NCBI GenBank assembly: GCA_951812665.1
Contig: CATOST010000039.1
Span: 1-64,000, forward strand
Direction: 5' to 3'
DNA: 64,000 bases
DNA from: an uncultured Acidobacteriota bacterium
Lineage (GTDB): Bacteria; Acidobacteriota; UBA6911; RPQK01; JAJDTT01
In this document: positions 43,295 through 54,877 of the stretch, piece after piece
Layout: every line of letters begins with the position of its first letter
How positions within the stretch are numbered: the first letter of the stretch is position 1
Translations under genes and position numbers: made by a program
Notes under the pieces: model-generated
Databases searched by the model: none
Told to the model about the DNA's origin: nothing
The model's input: only the letters and a program-made list of their open reading frames with translations

Positions 43295-43972
43295 ATGGAA
43301 GTAGGATTCGTCGAACTGTGGGGCCACATGGGACTTATGGCTAAAGCGGTCGTGGTCATTCTGGGTATTCAGTCCGTCTGGTCCATCGCTGTGATGGCCG
43401 AGCGGTATCTCCTGTATCGTGCGGCGCGGAAACAGTCCCAGGAGTTTGCTCCGGCAGTCGCCGAGAGTCTCAAGCACGGTAATATCCAGGAAGCCATCGA
43501 ATTGTCCGAGGAAAAGAAGAAGAGCCACCTGGCGAAAGTCGTGGCAGCCGGGTTGAGCGAATTCCAGGCCCATCAGGGCTCCTCGGTCTCCATCTCGGGC
43601 GCGACCATCGAGGCGTCGCGGCGGGCGCTCCAGCGCGCGACGGCGGTCGGAGTCGAGGAGTTGAAGCGCGGCCTGGGTGGTCTCGCCACCATCGGCGCCA
43701 CCGCGCCGTTCGTCGGACTGTTCGGAACCACTGTAGGCATCATCAATGCCTTCGCCGGCATGAGCCAAGCCGAAGACACGGGTCTGGCCGCGGTGGCCGG
43801 CGGCATCTCCGAAGCTTTGGTGGCGACGGCCATCGGTCTCTTCGTGGCGGTGCCCGCCGTCTGGATGTACAACTACTTCACCGGAAAGATCGAGTCCTTC
43901 GTAGTGGAGATGGACAACTCTTCCTCCGAGCTCATCGACTACTTCCTGCAGAGGAGTTCCGATGGCAATTAG
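43295..43972 (+). CDS. exbB: ExbB/TolQ proton-channel protein
   Basis: 225 aa with three membrane helices; the latter two include LGGLATIGATAPFVGLFGTTVGIINAF and GGISEALVATAIGLFVAVPAVWMYNYF, the MotA/TolQ/ExbB signature. ExbB pentamers enclose ExbD and convert proton flow into TonB movement. The end overlaps the first exbD by eleven bases. Confidence 0.94.
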   Translation: MEVGFVELWGHMGLMAKAVVVILGIQSVWSIAVMAERYLLYRAARKQSQEFAPAVAESLKHGNIQEAIELSEEKKKSHLAKVVAAGLSEFQAHQGSSVSISGATIEASRRALQRATAVGVEELKRGLGGLATIGATAPFVGLFGTTVGIINAFAGMSQAEDTGLAAVAGGISEALVATAIGLFVAVPAVWMYNYFTGKIESFVVEMDNSSSELIDYFLQRSSDGN

Positions 43973-44402
43973 TGGCGGAACAGGCGTCCAGAGCGGCGTC
44001 AGCGCGGAAATCAACGTGACGCCCATGGCGGACATCATGTTGGTGCTTCTGATCATCTTCATGATCACGACTCCGCTGTTGCAGGAAGGCGTCTTCGTCA
44101 ACAAGGCGAAGGCGAAGAATGCACAGGAGGCGGAAGGCGTGGAAGCGGAAGAAGCCACCACGGTGACGGTCACTCGGGATGAGCTCATCTATATGAACAA
44201 GAGGCCGGTTCCGGACGAGGACTTGGCTGATCGACTGGCGGAGAGGGCCGAGGTGGCGGGCGACAGGCCTCTGTTCATCAAGAGCGACGTGGCGACGTCC
44301 TACGGACGGATAGTGCAAGTGATCAACAGTGCGCGAGATTCGGGGTTTCAGAAGATCGGCTTGTTGGTGGACCGCGAGAAGGCACGGGAAAGGATATTCT
44401 GA
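43962..44402 (+). CDS. exbD: ExbD/TolR biopolymer transport protein, copy 1
   Basis: 146 aa. EINVTPMADIMLVLLIIFMITTPLL is the membrane helix with the critical Asp. The periplasmic TolR-type domain (DELIYMNKRPVPDEDLADRLAERA...RIVQVINSARDSGFQKIGLLVD) follows. It overlaps exbB and starts there at ATG 43962. An acidic linker (QEAEGVEAEEATT) is peculiar to this copy. Confidence 0.93.
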   Translation: MAISGGTGVQSGVSAEINVTPMADIMLVLLIIFMITTPLLQEGVFVNKAKAKNAQEAEGVEAEEATTVTVTRDELIYMNKRPVPDEDLADRLAERAEVAGDRPLFIKSDVATSYGRIVQVINSARDSGFQKIGLLVDREKARERIF

Positions 44403-44405
44403 GCC

Positions 44406-44819
44406 ATGGCGATGCAAACCACTGGCAAGGGCTCGATGTCCGACATCAATGTCACGCCTTATATCGACATCCTTCTGGTCCTCCTCATCATCTTCATGGT
44501 GATTCAGCCCACCACCCAGTACGATCTGGAGGCCAGGGTTCCCGAGAAGGCGCCTGAGGACATCCCGGAAGACGTCATCGTCAAGTCGGACGCCATTGTC
44601 GTTTCAATCGATTCCCAGGGATTGCTGCGTATCAATCAGGATCCGGTGACTCTGGACCAGTTGCCCAATCGGTTGTTCGACATCTACAGTGCGCGGGCCA
44701 ACAAGAACATGTTCATCCAAGGGGACCCCGATCTTTCCTTCGGAGATGTGGTGCGCATCATCGACATCGCGAAGGGAGCCGGGGTAGGAGACATCGGCCT
44801 GATGACGCCGGAGGGATAG
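44406..44819 (+). CDS. exbD: ExbD/TolR biopolymer transport protein, copy 2
   Basis: 137 aa, three bases after copy 1. SDINVTPYIDILLVLLIIFMVIQP carries the helix with the conserved Asp, and the periplasmic part (LLRINQDPVTLDQLPNRLFDIYSAR...VVRIIDIAKGAGVGDIGLMTPE) has the same fold. Two ExbD genes after one ExbB is common in Acidobacteriota and related groups; the copies may form a mixed dimer in the ExbB pore. Confidence 0.92.
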   Translation: MAMQTTGKGSMSDINVTPYIDILLVLLIIFMVIQPTTQYDLEARVPEKAPEDIPEDVIVKSDAIVVSIDSQGLLRINQDPVTLDQLPNRLFDIYSARANKNMFIQGDPDLSFGDVVRIIDIAKGAGVGDIGLMTPEG

Positions 44820-44894
44820 CCATTCCTCCCGGTGCGACGTCCGGCGGATTCCATGGAACCTGAAAGAGGCAAGGGCAGGTTTGAGGTGAGTCAT

Positions 44895-45689
44895 ATGAAT
44901 AGATTCGGCTGTGTGCTGCTGGCTTTGGGCTTGGCTACGAGTACGCTGGGCTGCAACCTCTTCACGATCCTGGACAAACTCAGCGCCCGGGACGAACTCA
45001 ACAAGGGTGTGAAGGCCTATACCTCTCAGAAATTCGACGAGGCGGAGACGCATTTGCAGAATGCCGTAGATCTCGATCCGGAACTGATTGACGCCGAGTT
45101 GTATCTGGCCACGACTTATCGGGTCCAGTACCAGCCAGGTGGCCAGAGCATGGACAATCTGCAGATGGCCCAGAAGGCTATCCAGATCTTCGAGAGAGTG
45201 CTGGCAAAAGATCCGGGCAATGAAAGTTCCATGGCCAACATCTCCGGTATCTACAACAGCATGGGCGACTACGACATGGCCAAGGAGTGGTACCGGAAGC
45301 AGATCGAGGCCAATCCGAGCAATCCGGAGCCCCTGTATGGAATCGGCACCATCGACTGGCAGCTTTCCTACGATCGGACCGGTATGACCGGCGACAACGT
45401 GGAGAATCTGACCGATGAGGAGAAAGCCGCGGTCAATGCCACCGTCGATGAGGGCGTGGACGCCCTGAGGAAGGCACTCGAAATCTACCCTCAGTACACG
45501 GATGCCATGCAGTACCTGAACCTTCTCTACAGAGAGAAGGGCAAGTTGGCTTCTGAAGACGAGGAGAAGGCCAACTGGGAGCTGGAAGCCGACAAGCTGG
45601 CTCTGCAGGCTCTTGAGATGAAGAGAATGCAGGAAGAAGAGGCCGAGCGGGCCAAGCGAACCTTCACCGGCGCCACCGAAGGCAACTAA
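44895..45689 (+). CDS. TPR-repeat lipoprotein
   Basis: 264 aa from ATG 44895, preceded by GAGGTGAG. A lipoprotein signal ends STLGC, so the mature protein is lipid-anchored. TPR units follow: AYTSQKFDEAETHLQNAVDLDPELIDAELYLATTY, MAQKAIQIFERVLAKDPGNESSMANISGIYNSMGDYDMAKEWYRKQIE, and a C-terminal Glu/Lys-rich helix. It is the last gene of the TonB operon and may organise or support the transport machinery from the periplasm. Confidence 0.9.
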   Translation: MNRFGCVLLALGLATSTLGCNLFTILDKLSARDELNKGVKAYTSQKFDEAETHLQNAVDLDPELIDAELYLATTYRVQYQPGGQSMDNLQMAQKAIQIFERVLAKDPGNESSMANISGIYNSMGDYDMAKEWYRKQIEANPSNPEPLYGIGTIDWQLSYDRTGMTGDNVENLTDEEKAAVNATVDEGVDALRKALEIYPQYTDAMQYLNLLYREKGKLASEDEEKANWELEADKLALQALEMKRMQEEEAERAKRTFTGATEGN

Positions 45690-46024
45690 TCGGTCCCGCC
45701 CTAGGAACCGCTCCCTGGAGTTGCATCAACCGGATTCCCTGAAACAACTACATGGTCTGCGCCTGCCGGCACGTTCCTGCCATGGCGGATCGTGATGAAA
45801 TCCGCCGTGCGTCTGCTTCGCCGGTGTCTCACGTCCCCTGCCAACCCCTTCCGGAACCGACCCGAACCGGTTTCCACATCTGAGCCGGTCACTTTCCCCG
45901 CAGTAAACGCCTCCGGACGGTCTCCTTCTCCGTTCCCCGTCCCTGCCAATCAGCACCCGGGAACACTGGCCCCGCGGGTCCAACTGCGGACAGTCAAGGT
46001 GTTACAATACTTGGAGCAGGCGCC
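45690..46024. other. 335-bp intergenic region before rsh
   Basis: No gene is recognised on either strand. The only signal is a TACAAT -10-like hexamer at 46003-46008, sixteen bases before the rsh start, without a clear -35; a GGAGCAGG ribosome binding site would fall in the resulting short leader. The rest is featureless GC-rich sequence. Confidence 0.5.
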
Positions 46025-48190
<2,166 letters not shown>

Positions 48191-48218
48191 CGGCCGGACT
48201 CAAGGGGCGCTCCGGTGG

Positions 48219-48416
48219 TCAGTGGATGGCGGGCTTCTGAACGCGGCCGTTTTTCAGGCACTTGGCGCAGACGCGGATTCGCCGGGTGGTCCCGTTGATA
48301 CTGGCGCGGACCCTCTGAAGATTGGGGCTCCACTTGCGTCGGGACCGATTGTGGGCATGGGAAACGTTGTTCCCGAATTGAGGCCCTTTCCCGCAGATCT
48401 GACAAACTTTCGCCAT
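48219..48416 (-). CDS. rpmB: 50S ribosomal protein L28
   Basis: 65 aa. MAKVCQICGKGPQFGNNVSHAHNRSRRKWSPNLQRVRA is the L28 signature. Two CxxC pairs (CQIC, residues 5-8, and CAKC near 51) mark the zinc-binding form, as opposed to the zinc-independent paralog induced by zinc starvation. Convergent with rsh, 28 bases apart. Confidence 0.96.
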   Translation of the reverse strand: MAKVCQICGKGPQFGNNVSHAHNRSRRKWSPNLQRVRASINGTTRRIRVCAKCLKNGRVQKPAIH

Positions 48417-48646
48417 AGCTTATTCCGCTCGCGAGGTGGATTTCTACCACGCTGGTTCGGAAGCTGTCAAACCGCTCCGGGTGTCGGAGAACCGTCACCA
48501 GCTACCGGTAGAATGACCTGATCCAGATCACTCGATTCGGCGACTCTACCACTCTGGAGCCAAGTGGCGCCATCCACCGGTCTTCGATTCACGGTGATGT
48601 TGTCGTGGATCCGGTGCGGAGTTCGTTCTAAGGGTTGGAGTCTGTG

Positions 48647-49522
48647 ATGAAGATCGCGATCATCGGTGCGGGAACCATGGGGAGGGGCATTGCGCACGTC
48701 TGTGCGGCCCACGATCACCAGGTCTCGCTCCAGGATGTCGACTCGAAAGTTCTCGGCAACTCCATGGAGCTGATCCGGCGCGGTCTGGAGAAATCGCTGG
48801 GGCGGGAATCCGGAGAAATGGGATCCGTCGAGACGGTGCTGGATCAGATCCAACCGACGACCGGTTGGGAGAATACGGCCGGATCGGAGATGGTCATCGA
48901 AGCGGTCGTGGAGATATTCGAGGTGAAGCGGGAGATCTTTCGCAAGCTGGGTGATCTTTGCGATCCTGGAGTCATTCTGGCCAGCAACACCTCTTCCATC
49001 CCCATCACCCGTCTGGCGGCCGTGACGAAACGTCCGGAGCGGGTGATCGGCATGCATTTCATGAATCCGGTCCCCAGAATGAAGCTGGTGGAAGTGATCC
49101 GAGGATTACAGACGGATCAGGCGACGGTGGATTCCACCGTGGCACTGGCCAAGCAGTTGGGGAAGGTCCCGGTGGAGGTCCGGGATTTCCCTGGATTCGT
49201 GACCAATCGGATCCTCATGCCCATGATCAATGAGGCCGTCACGGCGTTGATGGAAGGGGTGGCCGAGGCGGAAGGCATCGATCGGATCATGCATCTGGGG
49301 ATGAACCATCCCATGGGGCCTCTACGGCTGGCCGACCTCATCGGTCTTGATGTGTGCCTGCACGTGATGGAGGTCCTGTTCGATGGTTTCAAGGATCCCA
49401 AGTATCGACCTTGCCCGTTGTTGAGACAGATGGTGGATGCCGGATGGTTGGGCCGCAAGACCGGCCGGGGCTTCTATACGTACCCGGGCCGTGGGGCTGG
49501 CCAGCCGGGTGACCGGCGCTGA
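48647..49522 (+). CDS. 3-hydroxyacyl-CoA (3-hydroxybutyryl-CoA) dehydrogenase
   Basis: 291 aa from ATG 48647, with GGTTGGAG nine bases upstream. NAD-binding [11 protein letters not shown] (7-17) and the 3-HCDH core [21 protein letters not shown] and [25 protein letters not shown] match the single-domain short enzyme (PaaH/Hbd/MmgB type). It oxidises 3-hydroxyacyl-CoA with NAD+, or reduces acetoacetyl-CoA in butyrate/PHB-type routes. Encoded alone, immediately before recA, so the pathway is not indicated by context. Confidence 0.92.
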   Translation: MKIAIIGAGTMGRGIAHVCAAHDHQVSLQDVDSKVLGNSMELIRRGLEKSLGRESGEMGSVETVLDQIQPTTGWENTAGSEMVIEAVVEIFEVKREIFRKLGDLCDPGVILASNTSSIPITRLAAVTKRPERVIGMHFMNPVPRMKLVEVIRGLQTDQATVDSTVALAKQLGKVPVEVRDFPGFVTNRILMPMINEAVTALMEGVAEAEGIDRIMHLGMNHPMGPLRLADLIGLDVCLHVMEVLFDGFKDPKYRPCPLLRQMVDAGWLGRKTGRGFYTYPGRGAGQPGDRR

Positions 49523-49533
49523 AAGGAAGGGTT

Positions 49534-50589
49534 ATGAAAAGAAAGATGATGGACGGACGAGTGATGGATCAGAAGCAAAGACAAAGGGCCATCGAAATGG
49601 CGTTGACCCAGATCGAACGGCAGTTCGGGAAGGGTTCGATCATGAAGATGGGGGATCGATCCACAATGGACGTTGCCGTGATCTCCTCCGGGTCCATTTC
49701 GCTGGACACGGCGCTGGGGATCGGCGGATTTCCGCGGGGGAGGGTGATCGAGGTTTACGGTCCCGAGTCCAGCGGAAAAACCACCATGGCTCTGCATGTG
49801 ATCGCCGAGGCCCAGAAGACAGGAGGGACGGCGGCTTTCATCGACGCGGAACATGCCTTGGATCCCAGATATGCCGCCAATCTGGGGGTGAAGGTGAACG
49901 ACCTTCTGATTTCCCAGCCCGACTATGGGGAACAGGCCCTCGAGATTGCCGAGGTCCTGGTGCGAAGTGGGGCTTTGGACGTGGTCGTGGTCGACTCGGT
50001 TGCGGCACTGGTGCCCAAGGCGGAGCTGGAGGGTGAAATGGGCGATCCCCACATGGGACTGCAGGCCCGGCTCATGTCCCAAGCGCTCCGGAAGCTCACA
50101 GCCATCGTCTCCAAGTCGCGGACCAGCCTGATCTTCATCAATCAGGTGCGACATAAGATCGGTGTCATGTTCGGCAACCCCGAGACCACCACCGGAGGCA
50201 GGGCCCTCAAGTTCTATTCCTCGATCCGCCTGGAAATTCGCCGGATCGCGGCCATCAAGGAAGGCGATCGAAACGTCGGGAACCGAACCCGGGCCAAGGT
50301 CGTGAAGAACAAGTTGGCGCCTCCGTTCCGTCAAGCCGAATTCGACATCGCCTTCGGTGTGGGAATCTCCAAGGAAGGGGAGCTTCTGGACCTCGCCGTG
50401 GAACAAGGGGTGGCCCAGAAGAGCGGCGCCTGGTACTCCTACGGCCGGGAGCGGCTCGGCCAGGGCCGTGAGAACGCCAAGCGGTACCTCAGGGACAATC
50501 AGGAGGCGTTTCGCGAGATCGAGCGCAAGGTCAAAATCAAGCTGGGGATCATCAAGCCCCTGAAGAAGGTGGAATCGGCCGGGAAATAG
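49534..50589 (+). CDS. recA: Recombinase RecA
   Basis: 351 aa, normal length. Walker [10 protein letters not shown] (near 77), [21 protein letters not shown] with loop L1, loop L2 [22 protein letters not shown], and the C-terminal KIKLGII. It forms filaments on single-stranded DNA for strand exchange and SOS activation. AAGGAAGGG stands upstream of ATG 49534; a later ATG at 49564 would give the more usual N-terminus [18 protein letters not shown]. No LexA box was noticed upstream, where the preceding gene ends 11 bases away. Confidence 0.97.
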   Translation: MKRKMMDGRVMDQKQRQRAIEMALTQIERQFGKGSIMKMGDRSTMDVAVISSGSISLDTALGIGGFPRGRVIEVYGPESSGKTTMALHVIAEAQKTGGTAAFIDAEHALDPRYAANLGVKVNDLLISQPDYGEQALEIAEVLVRSGALDVVVVDSVAALVPKAELEGEMGDPHMGLQARLMSQALRKLTAIVSKSRTSLIFINQVRHKIGVMFGNPETTTGGRALKFYSSIRLEIRRIAAIKEGDRNVGNRTRAKVVKNKLAPPFRQAEFDIAFGVGISKEGELLDLAVEQGVAQKSGAWYSYGRERLGQGRENAKRYLRDNQEAFREIERKVKIKLGIIKPLKKVESAGK

Positions 50590-50700
50590 GGCCGGCGACC
50601 ACACCTCTCATCGCAGACAATCCCAAAGTAGTCCCGAACGGCGCGGGTCGAATATCGTGGCGGCTTTTGCCGGCGGCTGCTAAGATCAGGCGGACCCGGT

Positions 50701-50775
50701 TCGGGGGTCGTCCAATTGGTAGGACAGCGGCCTTTGGAGCCGCCGATCCAGGTTCGAGTCCTGGCCCCCGAGCCA
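50701..50775 (+). tRNA. tRNA-Gln(TTG)
   Basis: 75 nt: acceptor TCGGGGG/CCCCCGA, D-arm GTCC/GGAC, anticodon stem GCGGC/GCCGC enclosing CTTTGGA (anticodon TTG, reads CAA), T-arm CCAGG/CCTGG with TTCGAGT, discriminator G and encoded CCA. A TAAGAT hexamer at 50681-50686 may be its -10. Confidence 0.95.
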
Positions 50776-50839
50776 TAGTTCCCTCTCTTGAATCGGGTGC
50801 TGCATCGGTTGACGATTCCGCGCCGCACCGAAGCGGCAG

Positions 50840-51782
50840 TCAGCCGTGGCGGCCCTTCAGCGAGATCTCTCCCACGAAGCCTCTGGCGCCCCGTCTCAGC
50901 AGGGAGGATGTGTAGAGACCGGCCAGCAGGATCAGGCAAAGGAGTTCCAGGTTCGAGGGAGAGCCGGCCGCGGAACCCTCCAGTGCCGAATCCGTTCGAG
51001 AGACCCTGCCGGATTTTCTGACTCAGGGGTTGTGAGGTCCGGTTTCCAAGGTTTTCCGCCACCGCCAGCAGGCCGCTGTGGCGCGGGACCATACGGCCCA
51101 CGATCCACCCCACCAGAAGGGCCACCAAGACGGCGGCGACGACGCGGACGATGGTCATCTTTCCCCCCAAGAGGGGGATGGAGAGAAGGACCGCATCGAG
51201 TCCCAACTCCGGCGTGGAGATGAGAAATGCCATGGCGGCCGTGGCGGGAGCGCCGCTCCGGACCAGGGTCCGATAAAGGGGAACCACGCCGCAGGAGCAG
51301 ATGGGGAAGGGAAGTCCGACGGCCATTACCCGCATCGCCTGGTTCCACTGCCGGCCCCGGCGCATCCAGGCGATGGAGGATCGGGTCAGGAAGGAGCTCA
51401 TGAATCCCGCAACCAAGTAGGCGATCAGCAATGCGGGAGCCCCCTTCAGAGCCAACTGGAAGAAGGTCGAGACGATTCGTTCAGCTACGGCCGCATGAGG
51501 GAGATGCTCGAGTTGAAACAATATCGCCAGCAGACCCACCCCCAGCAACGACCCCGCCCCCGAGAACCATCTCTGTCTCCCGGATCCGGCAGGGACGAGG
51601 TGGCTGATCTTGGTCCTCGTCTGGTGCAGGGTCACGAAGATGAACCCATCCAGGAAGATCTGCATCCTCCCGTGGGCTCGCGCCAAATAGCCGATGAGCG
51701 GTCCCAGACAGAGACTCAGGAAGCTGGCCAGCAGCAGCTGATAATCGCCTGGGCTCAAATTTCCCGCCCAGCTTATTGACAC
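50840..51782 (-). pseudogene. Permease of the DUF318/ArsP-like (SO_0444) family, frameshifted near its end
   Basis: From GTG 51782, ten bases after AAAGGAG, about 313 aa. Membrane helices include DYQLLLASFLSLCLGPLIGYLA, ALLIAYLVAGFM and the family signature PICSCGVVPLYRTLVRSGAPATAAMAFLISTPELGLDAVLL with the CxC putative metal site. Near 50970 the frame shifts. The correct C-terminal part lies in another frame and ends NLELLCLILLAGLYTSSLLRR...VGEISLKGRHG at the TGA 50842-50840, restored by a one-base removal or a two-base addition. Related proteins export Cu/Zn or organoarsenicals. In the original frame the protein would run on with meaningless sequence across tRNA-Gln. Confidence 0.8.
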
Positions 51783-51992
51783 GGCCGATGCGCTCCTTTC
51801 GCTTACCCGTCCGGCATTTGGATTATATCTTGTTCGAAACCGGACGCCCGCTGGCCCGGGACTGACTTCATGGTTACTGTGGCAGGATCGGAGAGCCGGA
51901 ATCGGAACTCGATCCGGAGATCGAAAGGTTGCGCGAACCGAGAGAATTAGTCGCCAAAAGCTGGTAGTTTCCATCTAGGAGTCTGCGCCGTA

Positions 51993-52006
51993 GGCTCCTA
52001 GGAGCC
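51993..52006. repeat. 14-bp perfect palindrome before the MetE-like gene
   Basis: GGCTCCTAGGAGCC reads the same on both strands and lies 16 bases before the ATG at 52022, adjoining the AGGAG that could be the ribosome binding site. It could be an operator, or a stem that hides the ribosome binding site. Confidence 0.5.
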
Positions 52007-52021
52007 CAGGAGCGTGAACCC

Positions 52022-53152
52022 ATGATGCCCCCTCCATCACCGTTCCCCACCACCGTCGTCGGCAGCCTTCCCCGCCCCCAATGGGTGATGGACCTCTTCG
52101 CCCAGGAGATTTCGGGACAGGTCGATCCGGAAACCTTCCAGTCCCGCTTGGACAGCGCGGTCCTCTACGCCATCCAGCTCCAGGAAATGGCCGGGGTCGA
52201 CATCATCACCGATGGCGAATATCGGCGCGAAAGCTACGTCAAGATCTTCGCCCAACGGGTGCGGGGATTCGAGCGGGACCTTCTGGACGGCTCGGCGATT
52301 CTGGACGACGGCCAGTTCTACGACAGCCGGGCGCGCCGGGTGGTCGCGCCCTCCCAGGCCGAGTCTCCTCTTCGCTATCCGGCGGTGGTCCGGCCCCTCG
52401 AGGCCGACCGACCGGTGGTCCTGGAAGAGGCCAGGTTTCTGATGAGCCACACTTCGCGGCCGGTCAAGGTGACCCTGCCCTCACCCTACATTCTGGCCCG
52501 GCGTCTCTGGCACCCCGACTTCTCTCGGGAGGCCTACCCGACACGCCAGGATTTCCTGAACGACATCATTCCGGTCCTGCGCCGGGAAGTCCGTGAGCTG
52601 GAGGCCTTGGGCGTCTATTTCATCCAGCTGGACGATCCTTGGCTCTCGCTCTTCGTGGACGAAGGCTACCGGAGCCATTTCGAGGCGGTGGAGCGGGAGA
52701 TCCATACCAGCATCGACTGCATCAACCAGGTCGTTTCGGGTATTCGTCAGGCCAAGACCGGAGTCCACTTCTGCCGGGCCCACTACAACCGCAAGACCGG
52801 GTTTCGAGGAGACTATTCCTATCTTCTCCCCTACGTGAAAGACCTTCGAGTCGACCAGTTGGTCATGGAGTTCGCTCTGCCCAACGCCGGATCACTGGCG
52901 GTTCTGGAGGCGTTTCCGGCAGATCTGGAATTGGGACTGGGTTGCGTCGACGTCCGGGCCGAGGAGATTCCCCCGTCCGGCCGGATCGTGGAGATGGTTC
53001 GCCAGGCGGCCCGTTACGTAGGACGCGATCGGATCACACTGAATCCCGACTGCGGCTTCGCGCCCTCGAACACCAACCCGATTCCCCTGGACGAAGCATA
53101 CCGCAAGCTCAAGGCCATGGCCGAGGCGGCCCGCCGGCTGCGAGAAGAGTAG
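52022..53152 (+). CDS. MetE C-terminal-like (cobalamin-independent methionine synthase family) protein
   Basis: 376 aa, one TIM-barrel only. TTVVGSLPRP, VDIITDGEYRRESYV and IQLDDPWLSLF are typical. Zinc ligands appear as HFC (GVHFCRAHYN, near 249-251) and the later Cys in LNPDCGFAPSN (near 342). The N-terminal half of full MetE, which binds folate polyglutamate, is missing, as in MtaA/MetE-like stand-alone forms that transfer methyl groups from other donors. No other methionine genes are near, so the real substrate may differ. Confidence 0.85.
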   Translation: MMPPPSPFPTTVVGSLPRPQWVMDLFAQEISGQVDPETFQSRLDSAVLYAIQLQEMAGVDIITDGEYRRESYVKIFAQRVRGFERDLLDGSAILDDGQFYDSRARRVVAPSQAESPLRYPAVVRPLEADRPVVLEEARFLMSHTSRPVKVTLPSPYILARRLWHPDFSREAYPTRQDFLNDIIPVLRREVRELEALGVYFIQLDDPWLSLFVDEGYRSHFEAVEREIHTSIDCINQVVSGIRQAKTGVHFCRAHYNRKTGFRGDYSYLLPYVKDLRVDQLVMEFALPNAGSLAVLEAFPADLELGLGCVDVRAEEIPPSGRIVEMVRQAARYVGRDRITLNPDCGFAPSNTNPIPLDEAYRKLKAMAEAARRLREE

Positions 53153-53189
53153 TGGATTGAGAGCGCATGCAAGAGGAGGCTTGTAGCAG

Positions 53190-54518
53190 GTGATGGAGAA
53201 ACAACCCTATCAGTCCGAGTCCGCCGCCGGTCGAGGACATCCGGCCCGTAGCGTCGTCATCCAGAGCCGTCTCCTGGCGGACGGAGTTTGCGGCAGCTCC
53301 CGGACGAACCAGTCGTTGCTGGTCCGTGGGGACCGTATCCGGGCCGTGGGCGCCAGGGAGGAGATTCTGAAGACGGCGCCGCCGGACGCTACCGTCATCG
53401 ACCTGGGACAGGCATGCCTGGTTCCGGGGCTGATCGACAGCCACACGCATCTGAGTCTGGCGGGGGACGGCCGCAAATATGCCGAAATGTTTTCCGATTC
53501 CGACGAGATGATGGTGCTCACGGGCGCCATGAACATGAAGAAGCACCTGGATGCGGGTATCACCACCATCCGGGAGCATGGCGCCCGGAACCGAGTCGGT
53601 TTCACTCTCAAGTCCGGACTCGCGCGAGGCTACATCCCGGGCCCCCGAATGTTGGTGAGCGGGCGTCCCATCACCTGCACCGGCGGCCATTTTCACATGT
53701 GCAACGAGGTAGCCGACGGCGAGGCGGAGATCCGGAGGTCGGTCCGCCGGCTGGTCCACGAGGGCGCGGACTACATCAAGATCATGGCCTCCGGTGGAGG
53801 GACGGAAGGCACGATTCCGGGAGTGGCCTCCTATACCGTCCAGGAACTCCATGCCGCTGCCCACGAGGCTCACCATTTCCATCGGCTGACGGCGGCCCAT
53901 TGCCGGGCCAAGGAGTCCATGCGCCGAGCTGTGGAGGCGGGCATCGATCTGATGGAGCATGCCGAGTTCATGGATCCGGACGATCAAGTGCGGTTCGATC
54001 CCAAGATCGCCGAGATGATGGCCGAGTCGGGCATCTGGATCAGTCCCACCCTCCAGACCTGGTGCAACTATCCCAGGGTTCTGGAGCTGAAGCGGAGACG
54101 GGATTCCGGCGCGGCCGCGCCTTCGGAAGAAAGGGAGCTGGATCATCTGGAGGAGCGGATGGAAGGGCGCCTGGAGATCATGCGCCGGATGCTGGACCAC
54201 TGTCTGCGCGAGAGGATCGTTCCCGGAACCGATTCGGGAGTCTTCAACATCGCCTTCGGGCACTTGGACTACGATTTGCAGATTCTCCACAAGGTCGGAT
54301 TCACACCGTCGGAGTGCCTGGCCTCGGCGACTCGCATCTCGGCGGAGGCGATCGGACTTCAAGAGGAGATCGGAACCATCGAACCAGGGAAGCGGGCCGA
54401 CCTGGTGGCTCTCGACGGCGATCCGAATCAGGACGTAACCGCTTTCAGCCGGGTCGTGGCCGTCTTTCAGGCGGGAAGGCGGGTTTGGGCCGGCCCGAAC
54501 GACGCCTCCACTCCATGA
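53190..54518 (+). CDS. Metal-dependent amidohydrolase (imidazolonepropionase/prolidase-like)
   Basis: 442 aa. The dihydroorotase-fold entry LVPGLIDSHTHLSLAGDG gives the HxH metal site near 80. IKIMASGGGTEG, TAAHCRAKESMRRAVEAGIDLMEHAEF, PGTDSGVFNIAFGHL and GTIEPGKRADLVAL follow, with His and Asp ligands present. Family members hydrolyse cyclic amides or peptides in the cytoplasm. Start GTG 53190 with AGAGGAGG upstream, or the ATG immediately after it. The stop overlaps the ATL gene start. Confidence 0.88.
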   Translation: MMEKQPYQSESAAGRGHPARSVVIQSRLLADGVCGSSRTNQSLLVRGDRIRAVGAREEILKTAPPDATVIDLGQACLVPGLIDSHTHLSLAGDGRKYAEMFSDSDEMMVLTGAMNMKKHLDAGITTIREHGARNRVGFTLKSGLARGYIPGPRMLVSGRPITCTGGHFHMCNEVADGEAEIRRSVRRLVHEGADYIKIMASGGGTEGTIPGVASYTVQELHAAAHEAHHFHRLTAAHCRAKESMRRAVEAGIDLMEHAEFMDPDDQVRFDPKIAEMMAESGIWISPTLQTWCNYPRVLELKRRRDSGAAAPSEERELDHLEERMEGRLEIMRRMLDHCLRERIVPGTDSGVFNIAFGHLDYDLQILHKVGFTPSECLASATRISAEAIGLQEEIGTIEPGKRADLVALDGDPNQDVTAFSRVVAVFQAGRRVWAGPNDASTP

Positions 54519-54844
54519 CGGCCCGAAAAAAATCCAATGCGTGGCAGGGAGTCTACGCTCTGGTCCGGAGGATTCCGGCGGGCAAGGTCATGAACTACGG
54601 GCAGATCGCCCGGCTCCTGGACCGGCCTCTGTCGGCGCGTGCGGTGGGCTGGGCCATGCACTCCTGCCCTCCCGGTCATCCCTGGCATCGAGTCGTCAGT
54701 GCGTCGGGCGAGTGTTCCACCGATCGACTCGCTTCCCATACCCCGGGTCTCCAAAGGGCTCTGCTGGAAGCCGAGGGCGTCCGCTTCGGTCCCTCGGGGC
54801 GCGTGGATATGGACCGCTTCCGGTGGAACCCGGAGGAGGCGTAG
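54515..54844 (+). CDS. Alkyltransferase-like protein (ATL), MGMT-family DNA repair factor
   Basis: 109 aa from ATG 54515 (ATGA overlap with the amidohydrolase). WQGVYALVRRIPAGKVMNYGQIARLLDRP and the helix-turn-helix ARAVGWAMHSCP match the DNA-binding domain of O6-alkylguanine methyltransferases, but the reactive PCHR is replaced by PWHR (Trp57 for Cys). That substitution defines ATL proteins, which bind alkylated guanine without repairing it and hand it to nucleotide-excision repair. UvrA is encoded 17 kb away. Confidence 0.9.
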   Translation: MTARKKSNAWQGVYALVRRIPAGKVMNYGQIARLLDRPLSARAVGWAMHSCPPGHPWHRVVSASGECSTDRLASHTPGLQRALLEAEGVRFGPSGRVDMDRFRWNPEEA

Positions 54845-54877
54845 CGACTGACCGGAGCCATGCTCTCCCGCATCGGC

